This document shows, piece after piece, positions 18,094 to 26,866 of a DNA stretch of 64,000 nt. This DNA is from Burkholderia ambifaria AMMD (GTDB lineage Bacteria > Pseudomonadota > Gammaproteobacteria > Burkholderiales > Burkholderiaceae). Under the pieces are notes generated by a model. That model saw only the letters and a program-made list of their open reading frames with translations, was not told the origin of the DNA and searched no databases. The number at the start of each line of letters is the position of its first letter. The stretch's first letter is position 1. The stretch spans positions 2,108,001 through 2,172,000 of the forward strand of contig NC_008391.1 of assembly GCF_000203915.1 (NCBI RefSeq), in the 5' to 3' direction. Both the position numbers and the translations under genes were made by a program.

Positions 18094-18123
18094 GCGGCGC
18101 GGCTGCCGTGACAGCCGCGCCGC
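18094..18123. terminator. Bidirectional hairpin between convergent genes
   Basis: A 12-bp perfect stem (18094-18105 / 18112-18123) with a six-base loop lies between the stops of the PhnD-like gene and dbpA. No U-tract follows on either strand. Confidence 0.5.
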
Positions 18124-18129
18124 TCGAGG

Positions 18130-19527
18130 TTACTCCTCGTCCATCAACCGGACCTTGACCCGCTTGCCCTTGATCTTCCCCGCATTGAGCTTGCGCAGCG
18201 CGTCGTGCGCGACGCCGCGCTCGATCGCGACATACGTCGAGAACTCGGTCACGTTGATCTTGCCGATCTGCTTGCCGTCGAACCCCGCATCGCCGGTCAG
18301 CGCGCCGAGCACGTCGCCCGGGCGGATCTTGTCCTTGCGCCCGCCGAGGATCTGCAGCGTTTCCATCGGCGGCAGCAGCGTGTCGTTGCCGGCCGGCTTC
18401 AGTTCCGCCAGCGGATGCCATTCGACTTCGCGCTTCAGCGCCTGCTCGATCGCGCCCACGCGACCCATCTCGTCCATGCTGGCGAGGCTCAGCGCCCAGC
18501 CTTCCTGATCAGCACGGCCGGTGCGGCCGATACGGTGCACGTGCACCTCGGGGTCGGGCGTCACGTCGACGTTGATCACCGCCTCGAGCTGCGCGATATC
18601 GAGCCCGCGCGCGGCGACGTCGGTGGCCACCAGTACCGAGCAGCTGCGGTTCGCGAACTGGATCAGCACCTGGTCGCGCTCGCGCTGGTCGAGCTCGCCG
18701 TGCAGCGCGAGCGCGTGGAAGCCCTGCGCGTGCAGCACGTCGAGCAAGTCCCGGCATTGCTGCTTGGTATTGCAGAACGCGATCGTGCTCACCGGCCGGT
18801 AGTGGTTCAGCAACTGGCCGACCGCATGCAGACGTTCGGTTTCCGCCACTTCGTAGAAGCGCTGACGGATCTTGCTGTTGTCGTGGCGCTCCTCGAGCTT
18901 CACTTCCTTCGGATTGCGCAGGAACTGCTGGCTCAGCTTCGCGATGCCGTCCGGATAGGTCGCCGAGAACAGCAGCGTCTGGCGCGTCGTCGGACACATC
19001 CGCGCGACTTTCGCGATGTCGTCGAAGAAGCCCATGTCGAGCATCCGGTCGGCTTCGTCGAGCACGAGCGTGTTCAGCGCGTCGAGCTTCAGGTTGCCGC
19101 GGTCGAGGTGATCCATGATGCGGCCGGGCGTGCCGACGACGATGTGCGCGCCGTGTTCGAGGCTCTGCGCTTGCGGACGCATCGGCGTGCCGCCGCACAG
19201 CGTCAGCACCTTCACGTTCTCCTCGGCGCGCGCGAGGCGGCGCACTTCCTGCGCGACCTGGTCGGCGAGTTCGCGCGTCGGGCACAGGACCATCGCCTGC
19301 ACGTCGAAGCGGCGCGTGTCGAGGCGCGCCAGCAGCGCGAGCGAGAACGCGGCGGTCTTGCCGCTGCCCGTCTTCGCCTGCGCGATCAGGTCGTGGCCGG
19401 CCAGCGCGATCGGCAGGCTCGCGGCCTGGATCGGCGTCATGTCGACGTAGCCGAGCTGCGTGAGGTTCGCGAGCGCGGCGGGCGTGAGCGGCAGCGCGCT
19501 GAAGGGCGTGGCGGTCGGCTCGGTCAT
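18130..19527 (-). CDS. dbpA: ATP-dependent RNA helicase DbpA
   Basis: A 465-residue DEAD-box helicase that, in the family, is targeted to hairpin 92 of 23S rRNA during large-subunit assembly. Motifs in order: Q motif (MTPIQAASLP), Walker A AKTGSGKT, PTRELADQ, VGTPGR, DEAD box VLDEADRMLDMGF, SATYP, then in domain 2 VLVATDVAARGLDI and HRIGRTGR. The C-terminal ~75 residues (IRPGDVLGALTGDAG, IGKINVTEFSTYVAI, KIKGKRVKVRLM) form the DbpA RNA-binding domain that confers rRNA specificity. Its ATG overlaps the stop of the upstream zinc-ribbon gene (ATGA), implying translational coupling. Confidence 0.93.
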   Translation of the reverse strand: MTEPTATPFSALPLTPAALANLTQLGYVDMTPIQAASLPIALAGHDLIAQAKTGSGKTAAFSLALLARLDTRRFDVQAMVLCPTRELADQVAQEVRRLARAEENVKVLTLCGGTPMRPQAQSLEHGAHIVVGTPGRIMDHLDRGNLKLDALNTLVLDEADRMLDMGFFDDIAKVARMCPTTRQTLLFSATYPDGIAKLSQQFLRNPKEVKLEERHDNSKIRQRFYEVAETERLHAVGQLLNHYRPVSTIAFCNTKQQCRDLLDVLHAQGFHALALHGELDQRERDQVLIQFANRSCSVLVATDVAARGLDIAQLEAVINVDVTPDPEVHVHRIGRTGRADQEGWALSLASMDEMGRVGAIEQALKREVEWHPLAELKPAGNDTLLPPMETLQILGGRKDKIRPGDVLGALTGDAGFDGKQIGKINVTEFSTYVAIERGVAHDALRKLNAGKIKGKRVKVRLMDEE

Positions 19528-19727
19528 TCCACGTCTCCGAGGTAAGGGCGGCCGGCCATCTGCTCGTAGACGACCGTGCCGTCTTCCGCGTCGAAGCGCT
19601 CGAGATAGTTGCGCGCGCCACATAGCGGGCAGCGGAACAGCAGCCCCTGGCCTTCGTCCTTGATCACGACGTCGGACGTCTCCCACTGCGTGCCGCAGCT
19701 CTGGTTTCTGCAGGTAAACACGGTCAT
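19524..19727 (-). CDS. Small zinc-ribbon protein upstream of dbpA
   Basis: A 67-residue protein with a treble-clef or ribbon-type metal site: CRNQSCG near the N-terminus and CPLCG about 25 residues later, the four cysteines spaced for one zinc. The tail is acidic. The ATG at 19727 is only one base after GGAG, so the GTG two codons later (19721) may be the real start. It overlaps dbpA by four bases and is therefore probably co-translated with it, which suggests a role in RNA or ribosome metabolism; this is inference from context. Confidence 0.75.
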   Translation of the reverse strand: MTVFTCRNQSCGTQWETSDVVIKDEGQGLLFRCPLCGARNYLERFDAEDGTVVYEQMAGRPYLGDVE

Positions 19728-20141
19728 TCTCCAGCTGAATTCGGTTGGTGGCGCGCCCGGCGGGCGCGGCAACGGGGTGCGGCGCTCGCGCGGTTCGGGC
19801 GCGGGCCGCACCGGCGGTCGCGTGGACCGCATCGATGCGGATGGTGGATCGGGGGCGACAGCGTCGCGCGTGCCCGCAATTCTAGCGGATGCGGAGGGCC
19901 GGCGGCGGAGGGGCGGTAGCGGTCTATCGGCAATGGCCCGGCTGGCGGCGGTGGGGCGGTAGCGGATGACCGGTCGCGGACGGTCGGCGGCGGCTGTCCA
20001 GCGGGAGGAGGGCCGGCAGCGGGGTGCCGGTGCCGCTGGCGGAGGGCCGCTAGCGGCCTATCGCCAGTGCGCCGGCCGGCCATCGGCAACCGGCGAGGAC
20101 GCCCACCAATCGTCGCGCGGCCTCCCCCGCATCAGCCATGT
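19728..20141. other. GC-rich non-coding region with degenerate direct repeats
   Basis: No convincing gene lies here. The stretch 19880-20080 is built from related GC-rich segments: GAGGGCCGGCGGCGG... recurs as GAGGGCCGGCAGCGG..., GGGGCGGTAGCGG occurs twice, and a GCGGTCTATCG segment recurs as GCGGCCTATCG. This looks like decayed tandem duplication rather than a regulatory element. Confidence 0.4.
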
Positions 20142-20169
20142 AAAACGGCCGCCCCGGAGGGGCGGCCGT
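20142..20169 (-). terminator. Intrinsic terminator of mqo
   Basis: An 11-bp perfect stem (ACGGCCGCCCC / GGGGCGGCCGT) with a three-base loop, followed on the minus strand by T4, lies 29 bases after the mqo stop. Confidence 0.8.
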
Positions 20170-20197
20170 GCGACGCGACCAAACGGGGCCGGACGCG

Positions 20198-21841
20198 TTA
20201 CAGCGCCATGTCGGCCGATGCCTTCGCGGGGCGCGCCGGAGCCGCGCCCGTCGCCAGTGACGGCGTCGTCAGGTCGATCTTCGGCGGCGGCGACAACTGC
20301 AGCACGTCGCTCGTATAGGTCCATTCCTCGACGACCTTCGCCGGGCTGTCGTTCAGCTTCGTGCCGTAGCTCGGCACGATCTGGCGCATCTTCTGCTGCC
20401 ATTCGGGCGTCGCGACCTTGTCCTTGAACACCTTCTGCATCAGGTTCAGCATGATCGGCGCCGCCGTCGACGCGCCCGGCGATGCGCCGAGCAGGCCCGC
20501 GATGCTGCCGTCCTGCGAGCTGACGATCTCGGTGCCGAGCTTCAGCACGCCGCCCTTCTTCGGGTCGCGCTTGATGATCTGCACGCGCTGACCGGCCTGC
20601 CACAGGCGCCAGTCTTCCTTCTTCGCGTCGGGGAAATATTCCTTCAGCGCGTTGAAACGGTCGTCGTCGGACAGCATCAGCTGGCCGGCCAGGTACTGGA
20701 CGAGCGGGAATTCGTCGACGCCCACACGCATCATCGGCGCGACGTTGTGCAGGTTCGTGCTCTTCGCGAGGTCGAAGTACGAGCCGTTCTTCAGGAACTT
20801 GGTCGAGAACGTCGCGAACGGCCCGAACAGGATGATCTTCTTGCCGTCGATGATCCGCGTGTCGAGGTGCGGCACCGACATCGGCGGCGAGCCGACCGAC
20901 GCCTTGCCATACGCCTTCGCGAGGTGCCGCTTCACGACCTCGGGGTTGTCGGTCACGAGGAACGAGCCGCCGACCGGGAACGCGCCGTAGTCCTTCGCCT
21001 CGGGGATGCCCGACGCCTGCAGCAGGTGCAGCGCGCCGCCGCCGGCGCCGATGAACACGAACTTCGCGTCGACGGCCTGCGGCGGTTCATCCGAGTGCAG
21101 CTTGACCCACGACACGTGCCACGTGCCGTCCGCGTTGCGCGAGATCTCGCGCACTTCGCTCGACAGCGACAGCGTGAAGTTCGGCTGCGTCTTCAGGTAG
21201 CCGACGAACTGGCGCGTGATCTCGCCGAAGTTCACGTCGGTGCCGATCGGCGTCCAGGTGGCGGCGACTTTCTGCGAGCGGTCGCGGCCTTCCATCATCA
21301 GCGGCACCCACTGCTTGATCTGGTCGTAGTCTTCCGAATACTGCATCCCGCGGAACAGCGGGCTCGCCTGCAGCGCGTCGTAGCGCTTCTTCAGGAAGCG
21401 GACGTTGTCGTCGCCCCACACGAAGCTCATGTGCGGCGTCGAGTTGATGAACGAATGCGGGTTCTTCAGCACGCCCTGGCGCACCTGCCAGGCCCAGAAC
21501 TGGCGCGAGATCTGGAACGACTCGTTGATCTCGATCGCCTTCGAGATGTCGACCTTGCCGTCCGCCTTCTCCGGCGTGTAGTTCAGCTCGGCGAGCGCCG
21601 AGTGGCCGGTGCCCGCATTGTTCCAGCCGTTCGAGCTTTCCAGCGCGACGCCGTCGAGGCGCTCGACCATCGTCATCGACCAGTCGGGCTGGAGCTCGTG
21701 CAGCCAGACGCCGAGCGTCGAGCTCATGATGCCGCCGCCCACCAGCAGGACGTCGACCTTCTTCGTATCGGCGGCGTGCGCGGACGACGCGGCGACGCAC
21801 AGCGCGAGCGCCGACAGTATTACCCGTAACGTTTTGATCAC
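20198..21841 (-). CDS. mqo: Malate:quinone oxidoreductase
   Basis: A 547-residue FAD enzyme that oxidises malate to oxaloacetate and passes electrons to the quinone pool, the membrane branch of the citric acid cycle. The FAD motif is [15 protein letters not shown], followed by the family-typical [36 protein letters not shown] and the C-terminal [17 protein letters not shown] are also diagnostic. An N-terminal hydrophobic segment ([19 protein letters not shown]) resembles a signal peptide; E. coli Mqo has a similar one. The GTG at 21841 follows GAGGGA at normal spacing. A strong terminator follows the gene. Confidence 0.93.
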   Translation of the reverse strand: MIKTLRVILSALALCVAASSAHAADTKKVDVLLVGGGIMSSTLGVWLHELQPDWSMTMVERLDGVALESSNGWNNAGTGHSALAELNYTPEKADGKVDISKAIEINESFQISRQFWAWQVRQGVLKNPHSFINSTPHMSFVWGDDNVRFLKKRYDALQASPLFRGMQYSEDYDQIKQWVPLMMEGRDRSQKVAATWTPIGTDVNFGEITRQFVGYLKTQPNFTLSLSSEVREISRNADGTWHVSWVKLHSDEPPQAVDAKFVFIGAGGGALHLLQASGIPEAKDYGAFPVGGSFLVTDNPEVVKRHLAKAYGKASVGSPPMSVPHLDTRIIDGKKIILFGPFATFSTKFLKNGSYFDLAKSTNLHNVAPMMRVGVDEFPLVQYLAGQLMLSDDDRFNALKEYFPDAKKEDWRLWQAGQRVQIIKRDPKKGGVLKLGTEIVSSQDGSIAGLLGASPGASTAAPIMLNLMQKVFKDKVATPEWQQKMRQIVPSYGTKLNDSPAKVVEEWTYTSDVLQLSPPPKIDLTTPSLATGAAPARPAKASADMAL

Positions 21842-22366
21842 AACAGATCCCTCTTCAACTTGAATGCATCGGTTTGCCATGCCGCCCGGCCGACGCCGAA
21901 TCGCAACCGGCTCGCGCATCCGGAGATCCGGACCGCGAATCCGGAATTCCGGATCGACCGTGTTCGCCGTTGCATTTGCGCACGCGCAGCCGTCGCGAAG
22001 GACACCTTCGGATCGGCTTGTCGCAGTCAGGCAAATGCGTGCGTCGCGATGGCGCGCAACGCGCCGGGGCCCTCGCTGCAGGCCTGCGCGGAAGGCGCTT
22101 CGGGCTGCGTGGAAAGAGGCCGCGCGCGACGCGTTTTGCGGGGGCGGTATGGCAAGGGGCGCGTAATGTAACCGAACTCGTTTGCTGTGTCACAAACGAA
22201 AAATGCCCTTGTTTTTGTGGGGTTTTTTGCGTGTCCGGGATTCCGGAACGACGGTCGCCGGAACCGGAAAAGATGTGGATAACCGGGCGGGAGGGGATGG
22301 AATGCGGGCGCGTCATGTCGCGGCATCGCGCCGCGACATGATCGCTTTACGTCAGGTCAGGTCACG
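21842..22366. other. Intergenic region upstream of mqo with TCCGGA palindromes
   Basis: This 525-bp gap holds no convincing gene. A perfect 16-base palindrome ATCCGGAATTCCGGAT lies at 21939-21954, with further TCCGGA/TCCGGAC copies at 21919-21932 and GATTCCGGAAC near 22238. A T-rich stretch lies at 22208-22230. A possible minus-strand promoter (TTGTGA...TACATT, 19-base spacer) lies near 22165-22195, which would give mqo a leader of about 320 bases. Confidence 0.35.
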
Positions 22367-22672
22367 TCACTTCGCGAAATTGTTGTGGCAAAACTGCTCG
22401 TACGCTTGCGCCGAATTCGCGAACCCCTTCTGCTTCGCGAGCTCCCACGGGCGTTCGCATTGCTGGGTCTGTTCGCACCACGAATAGCCGGCCGAGCCGA
22501 TGCAGCCGTGCGCGTCGCGATCGCCGCCGACCATCGGCGGGGCGGCCGGCGCGGCAGGTTGCGCGGGCGTCGACGAAGCGGCCGGTGCGGACGATTGCGC
22601 CGCACAGCCGCTCAATGCGAGTGCGCAGGCGATCGTTGCGGCAAGCGAGAAGGAAGGTAGAAGACGTTTCAT
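22367..22672 (-). CDS. Small lipoprotein with a Cys-patterned C-terminal domain
   Basis: A 101-residue predicted lipoprotein. The signal peptide ends in a lipobox (ALALSGC-AA). After a Ala/Pro/Ser linker comes a compact domain with four conserved-looking cysteines: HGCIGSAGYSWC, QQCERPWELA and QFCHNN. The GCxxSAGYxWC...CERPWE pattern is recurrent in small bacterial envelope proteins, but I cannot name a function. It lies just downstream of an Lrp-type regulator on the same strand, with 68 bp between them. Confidence 0.75.
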   Translation of the reverse strand: MKRLLPSFSLAATIACALALSGCAAQSSAPAASSTPAQPAAPAAPPMVGGDRDAHGCIGSAGYSWCEQTQQCERPWELAKQKGFANSAQAYEQFCHNNFAK

Positions 22673-22740
22673 AGGTTGCGCTCCATGAAGTGACGATCGA
22701 CAGCGGATGCCCGCGCGCGGGCGCATGACAACACGAACGA

Positions 22741-23229
22741 TCACGCATCCGGCACCGGCACGCGCGACGAGAACTTGACCTCGCGCAGCGCGAGGCTCGA
22801 TTGAATCGACGACACGCCGGCCTGCTTTCTCAGCACGCGTTCGACGAATTCCGCGTACGCGTCGAGATCGGCCGCGACGACCTGCAGGATGTAGTCGGCC
22901 GCGCCGGTGATCTTGTGGCACGACGTCACTTCGTCGTGACGCCGCATCACCTCCTCGAAGTGATCCGGATCCTGGTCCGAATGCATGTTGAACGTGATCT
23001 GCACGAACGCGAACACGTTCATGCCGAGCGCGCGCCGGTCGAGGTTCGCCTGATAGCCAGTGATCACGTGCTCGTCCTCGAGCCGCTTGCGGCGGCGCCA
23101 GCACGGCGTGACGCTCAGCGACAGCTTCTCGCCGAGCGTCGCGTTCGACAGCGCGCCGTCTTCCTGCAGCAGGCGAAGCATCGCGCGGTCGACGCCGTCC
23201 AGTTCCACCGAAGCGCGATTTTTGCTCAT
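22741..23229 (-). CDS. Lrp/AsnC-family regulator
   Basis: A 162-residue feast/famine regulator. Residues about 10-65 form the winged helix (LDGVDRAMLRLLQEDG, TLGEKLSLSVTPCWRRRKRLE). The C-terminal RAM domain senses an amino acid or related ligand (VTSCHKITGAADYILQVVA). GGAG eight bases before the ATG at 23229 supports the start. It is divergent from the acetylpolyamine-amidohydrolase gene 125 bp away, and probably controls that gene and the following ABC binding-protein gene. Confidence 0.9.
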   Translation of the reverse strand: MSKNRASVELDGVDRAMLRLLQEDGALSNATLGEKLSLSVTPCWRRRKRLEDEHVITGYQANLDRRALGMNVFAFVQITFNMHSDQDPDHFEEVMRRHDEVTSCHKITGAADYILQVVAADLDAYAEFVERVLRKQAGVSSIQSSLALREVKFSSRVPVPDA

Positions 23230-23354
23230 TGTCGGGTCTCCGTAGGCGGTTTTCTCAAAATTGTACGAAACGAAGGGGTGGAAAGCAAAGTTATTGCCGG
23301 CCGGCATCAATAGACTGTTTTCACCCCTCACAGCCTTCACTGCAACGGTCAATC

Positions 23355-24392
23355 ATGCTCACGGTCTACAGCAGCGATCACCATCTGCATCGCGGCGTCG
23401 AACTGAAGGACGGCGCGATCACCGAGTCGTTCGAGAACCCCCTGCGCGCCGAGACGGTGCTCGCGCAGGTGCGCGCGGCCGGACTCGGCGACGTGATCGC
23501 GCCGCGCGCGTTCGACCGCGCGTGCTATGCCGCCGCGCACAGCGCCCGCTATGTCGAGTTCCTCGCCGGCGCGTGGGACGAATGGACCGCGACCGGCCGT
23601 ACCTGCCAGGCGCTGCCGCTCGTGTGGCCGGTGCGCGCGATGCCGTCGTCGGCGACGCTGCCCGAGTTCATCGACGGCAAGCTCGGCTTCTTCGCGATGG
23701 ACGCCGGCGCGCCGATCAACGCCGGCACGTGGGCCGCGGTGAGCGCGAGCGCGAACTCGGCGCTCACGGGCGCCGACCTGCTGTCGAACGGCGGCGCGCG
23801 CGCGGCGTTCGCGCTGTGCCGGCCGCCCGGCCACCATGCGGGCCGCGAGTACATGGGCGGCTACTGCTACCTGAACAACGCGGCGATCGCCGCGCAGCAC
23901 GGCATCGCGAGCGGCGCGGCGCGCGTCGCGGTGCTCGACGTCGACTTCCACCACGGCAACGGCACGCAGGACATTTTCTACGACCGCGCGGACGTGCTGT
24001 TCGCGTCGACCCACGGCGAGCCGCCGGTGTCGTATCCGTACTTCTCCGGCTACGCGCACGAGCGCGGCAGCGGCGCGGGCGAGGGTTTCAACCTGAACCT
24101 GCCGCTGCCGAAGGGCACGCAGTGGGACACCTACGCGGCGGCGCTCGACCACGCAGCCGCCGCGATCGCCGCGCATGCGCCCGACCTGCTCGTCGTGTCG
24201 CTCGGCGTCGACACGTTCGAGCACGACCCGATCAGTCATTTCCGCCTGCGCTCGCCCGACTACCTGCGCGTCGGCGAAGCGCTCGCGCGCCTGAACCTGC
24301 CGACGCTGTTCGTGATGGAAGGCGGCTACATGGTCGACGAAATCGGTATCAACGCGGTGAACGTGCTGCTCGGTTTCGAAGGGCGCGCGTGA
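23355..24392 (+). CDS. Acetylpolyamine amidohydrolase / class II histone-deacetylase family
   Basis: A 345-residue zinc hydrolase of the arginase/deacetylase superfamily. Motifs are RPPGHHAG (general-base histidine pair), VLDVDFHHGNGTQ (zinc aspartate and histidine), SLGVDTFEHDP (second zinc aspartate) and MEGGYMVDEIG. This set is typical of bacterial acetylpolyamine amidohydrolases, which remove acetyl groups from acetylputrescine, acetylcadaverine or related amines. The predicted substrate is therefore a small acetylated amine taken up or made by the cell. The gene follows a divergent Lrp regulator and precedes a LivJ-like binding protein by 69 bp, probably in one transcript. Confidence 0.87.
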   Translation: MLTVYSSDHHLHRGVELKDGAITESFENPLRAETVLAQVRAAGLGDVIAPRAFDRACYAAAHSARYVEFLAGAWDEWTATGRTCQALPLVWPVRAMPSSATLPEFIDGKLGFFAMDAGAPINAGTWAAVSASANSALTGADLLSNGGARAAFALCRPPGHHAGREYMGGYCYLNNAAIAAQHGIASGAARVAVLDVDFHHGNGTQDIFYDRADVLFASTHGEPPVSYPYFSGYAHERGSGAGEGFNLNLPLPKGTQWDTYAAALDHAAAAIAAHAPDLLVVSLGVDTFEHDPISHFRLRSPDYLRVGEALARLNLPTLFVMEGGYMVDEIGINAVNVLLGFEGRA

Positions 24393-24461
24393 CCGTATCG
24401 CTTTGCCTTTGATGAACGACGATCCCGTCACGAACGAAGCGCGACAACGAAGGAGACGAAC

Positions 24462-25607
24462 ATGAATCGACATCGGAACAAGACGGCATGCGCAATCGCG
24501 GCCGCGCTGGCGTGCGCATGGTCCGCGCTGCCCGCGCATGCGGACGAGATCGTGCGCATCGGGCACGTCGCGCCGCTGACCGGTGCGATCGCGCACCTCG
24601 GCAAGGACAGCGAGAACGGCGCTCGGCTCGCGGTCGAGGAGATCAATGCGAAGGGGCTCGTGATCGGCGGCAGGAAGGTCACGCTGCAACTCGACGCGCA
24701 GGACGACGCGGGCGACCCGCGCACCGCGACGCAGGTCGCGCAGCGGCTCGTCGACGACAAGGTGGTCGGCGTCGTCGGCCATCACAACTCGGGCACGTCG
24801 ATTCCGGCGTCGCGCGTCTATCGCGACGGCGGCGTCGTGCAGATCTCGCAGGCCGCGACCAACCCGATGTACACGCAGCAGGGCTTCAAGACGACCTATC
24901 GCGTCGTCGCGACCGATGCGCAGCAAGGGCCCGCGCTGGCGATGTATGCGGCGAAGCAGCTGGGCATCAGGACGGTGGCCGTGGTCGACGATGCGACCGC
25001 GTACGGGCAGGGCCTCGCGACCGAGTTCGAGAAGGCGGCGAAATCGGCCGGGATGAAGGTCATCTCGCGCGACGCGACCAACGACAAGGCGATCGACTTC
25101 CGCGCGATCCTCACGAAGATCAAGGGCGAGAACCCCGATGCGATCATGTACGGCGGGATGGATGCGACGGGCGGCCCGCTCGCGAAGCAGGCGCGCCAGC
25201 TCGGCCTGCGCGCGAAGATCCTCGCCGGCGACGGCGTGTGCTCGCCCGACCTGCCGAAGCTAGCGGGTCCGGCGTCGGACAATGTCGTGTGTTCGGAAGC
25301 CGGCATCGCGCTCGAGAAGATGCCGGGCGGCGCGGCGTTCGTGAAGCGTTACGAAGCGCGTTACCACCAGCCGATGCAGGTGTACGCGCCGTTCTCGTAC
25401 GACGCGGTGTACATCATCGTCGACGCGATGCAGCGCGCGAATTCGACGGACGCAGCCAAGGTGCTGGCCGCGATGCCGGCGACCGACTATCGCGGCGTGA
25501 TCGGCGAAACGAGCTTCACGCCGCAGGGCGACCTGAAGCACGGCGCGATCTCGGTGTTCACGTACAGGAGCGGCAGGAAGGCGCTGCTCGATATCGTCAG
25601 GATGTGA
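24462..25607 (+). CDS. Branched-chain-amino-acid-type ABC substrate-binding protein
   Basis: A 381-residue periplasmic binding protein of the LivJ family. A signal peptide (CAIAAALACAWSALPAHA) precedes the mature start DEIVRIGHVAPLTGA. Ligand-site segments include GVVGHHNSGTSIPAS and QISQAATNP. GAAGGAG at good spacing supports the ATG at 24462. No permease or ATPase genes follow, so it probably works with a transporter encoded elsewhere. Position after the acetylpolyamine amidohydrolase suggests its ligand could be an amine or amino-acid derivative linked to that enzyme; this is inference. Confidence 0.9.
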   Translation: MNRHRNKTACAIAAALACAWSALPAHADEIVRIGHVAPLTGAIAHLGKDSENGARLAVEEINAKGLVIGGRKVTLQLDAQDDAGDPRTATQVAQRLVDDKVVGVVGHHNSGTSIPASRVYRDGGVVQISQAATNPMYTQQGFKTTYRVVATDAQQGPALAMYAAKQLGIRTVAVVDDATAYGQGLATEFEKAAKSAGMKVISRDATNDKAIDFRAILTKIKGENPDAIMYGGMDATGGPLAKQARQLGLRAKILAGDGVCSPDLPKLAGPASDNVVCSEAGIALEKMPGGAAFVKRYEARYHQPMQVYAPFSYDAVYIIVDAMQRANSTDAAKVLAAMPATDYRGVIGETSFTPQGDLKHGAISVFTYRSGRKALLDIVRM

Positions 25608-25614
25608 CGCAGGC

Positions 25615-25650
25615 GGGGCGCGCCGCGCGGCATGCGCGGTCGTGCGCCCC
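25615..25650. terminator. Hairpin between convergent genes
   Basis: GGGGCGC (25615-25621) pairs with GCGCCCC (25644-25650), with GC-rich inner pairing. It lies between the stops of the LivJ-like gene and the MscS gene. No U-tract is present. Confidence 0.4.
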
Positions 25651-25656
25651 GACGTG

Positions 25657-26535
25657 TCACGACGCCTGTACGCGGCGCGGCTCGATCTGCTGCGGCTGCC
25701 GTTCGACGTCGTGCACGATGTGCAGCTCGCGCGTGCGGATCGGCAGCGCGCAGTCCGCGTCCGCGAGCGTCTTGCGCACCTGGCGCGCGAGGCGCCAGCG
25801 CATCGCCCAGAACTTGTCGGTGTGCGTCCATACGCGCATGTTCGCGACCGCCGTGCTGTCGTCGAAGCGCATCACCATCACGTCCGGCGCGGGATCCTTC
25901 AGCACGTCGGGATCGGTTTCGGCCAGCGCGCGCAGCGCATCGAGCGCACGATCGATGTCGTCGTGCACGGACACTTCCACTTCGAGATCGAGACGGCGGG
26001 TCGGATTGCGCGTGTAGTTGCGGATCGCGCTGCCCCACAGCGCGCTGTTCGGCACGTATTCGCAGATGCCGTCCGGCTTCGTCAGCCGCGTCATGAAGAG
26101 CCCGACCTCGTCGACCGTGCCCGCGACACCCGTGCCGCCGTCGATGTAGTCGCCCACCTTGAACGGCCGCAGCAGCAACAGCATGATGCCGGCCGCGATG
26201 TTCTGCATCGTGCCTTGCAGCGCGAGCCCGATCGCGAGGCCGGCCGCGCCGAGCACCGCGACGATGCTCGCGGTTTCGATGCCGAGCTGTGAAAGCGCAC
26301 CGACGATCGCGACGATGCGGATGCCCCATACGGCGACGTCGCAGAGGATCGGCCGCAGCGTGTCGTCCACGCGCTCCTTGTTCGTGAGCAGCCGGCTCAG
26401 CCAGTTGCCGATGCGCTTCGACAGCCACCAGCCCGCGACGAGTAGCGCGAGGGCGGCGCAAAGCCTGAGCGAAAGCGTGGACAACGCGTTCCACAGGAAC
26501 GTCCAGCGTTCCGGATGAAGATGATCGAGAAACAT
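25657..26535 (-). CDS. MscS-family mechanosensitive channel
   Basis: A 292-residue small-conductance mechanosensitive channel that releases solutes on hypo-osmotic shock. Three N-terminal membrane segments are visible (SLRLCAALALLVAGWW, VAVWGIRIVAIVGAL, then the pore helix TASIVAVLGAAGLAIGLALQG with its Ala/Gly-rich packing face). The beta-domain follows (RPFKVGDYIDGG, GTVDEVGLFMTRL, PNSALWGSAIRNYTRNP), then a C-terminal alpha/beta domain. Start at 26535 chosen because it begins the membrane domain; upstream codons are Cys/Arg-rich and unlike the family. Confidence 0.9.
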   Translation of the reverse strand: MFLDHLHPERWTFLWNALSTLSLRLCAALALLVAGWWLSKRIGNWLSRLLTNKERVDDTLRPILCDVAVWGIRIVAIVGALSQLGIETASIVAVLGAAGLAIGLALQGTMQNIAAGIMLLLLRPFKVGDYIDGGTGVAGTVDEVGLFMTRLTKPDGICEYVPNSALWGSAIRNYTRNPTRRLDLEVEVSVHDDIDRALDALRALAETDPDVLKDPAPDVMVMRFDDSTAVANMRVWTHTDKFWAMRWRLARQVRKTLADADCALPIRTRELHIVHDVERQPQQIEPRRVQAS

Positions 26536-26866
26536 GACGGGATTCCGGTTTGAGGACAGAAGGCGCGACGGGTGGCATCGTCCGCCTTGGTTGGGCGGGC
26601 ATCCGCTCGTGCGTCGGCAGCCCTCGACTGTACACGCCATGGGGTATCACGCGTCAATGCTTGGGACCGTATTTCGCGTGTCTTCGCCGTGAAAATGGCG
26701 CTTTGGTTTGTGTACTAATCGAGCATCCCAACAAATCAGACTTGTCCTATTTAGCTGTGTTGACCGTGCCGGTACACTCGCTTCCAGGCTACCGGATCGC
26801 GATGATCGTTCCTCCGCGATAACCGGTTTTCCCCCTCCTTTTTCATTGATAGCGAGTGACGACGCA
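26536..26866. other. Divergent intergenic region, no gene seen
   Basis: This 331-bp stretch separates the MscS and M23-peptidase genes. It is less GC-rich than its surroundings around 26700-26770 and must hold both promoters. I find no hexamer pair convincing enough to name, and no repeat or RNA structure. Confidence 0.4.
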
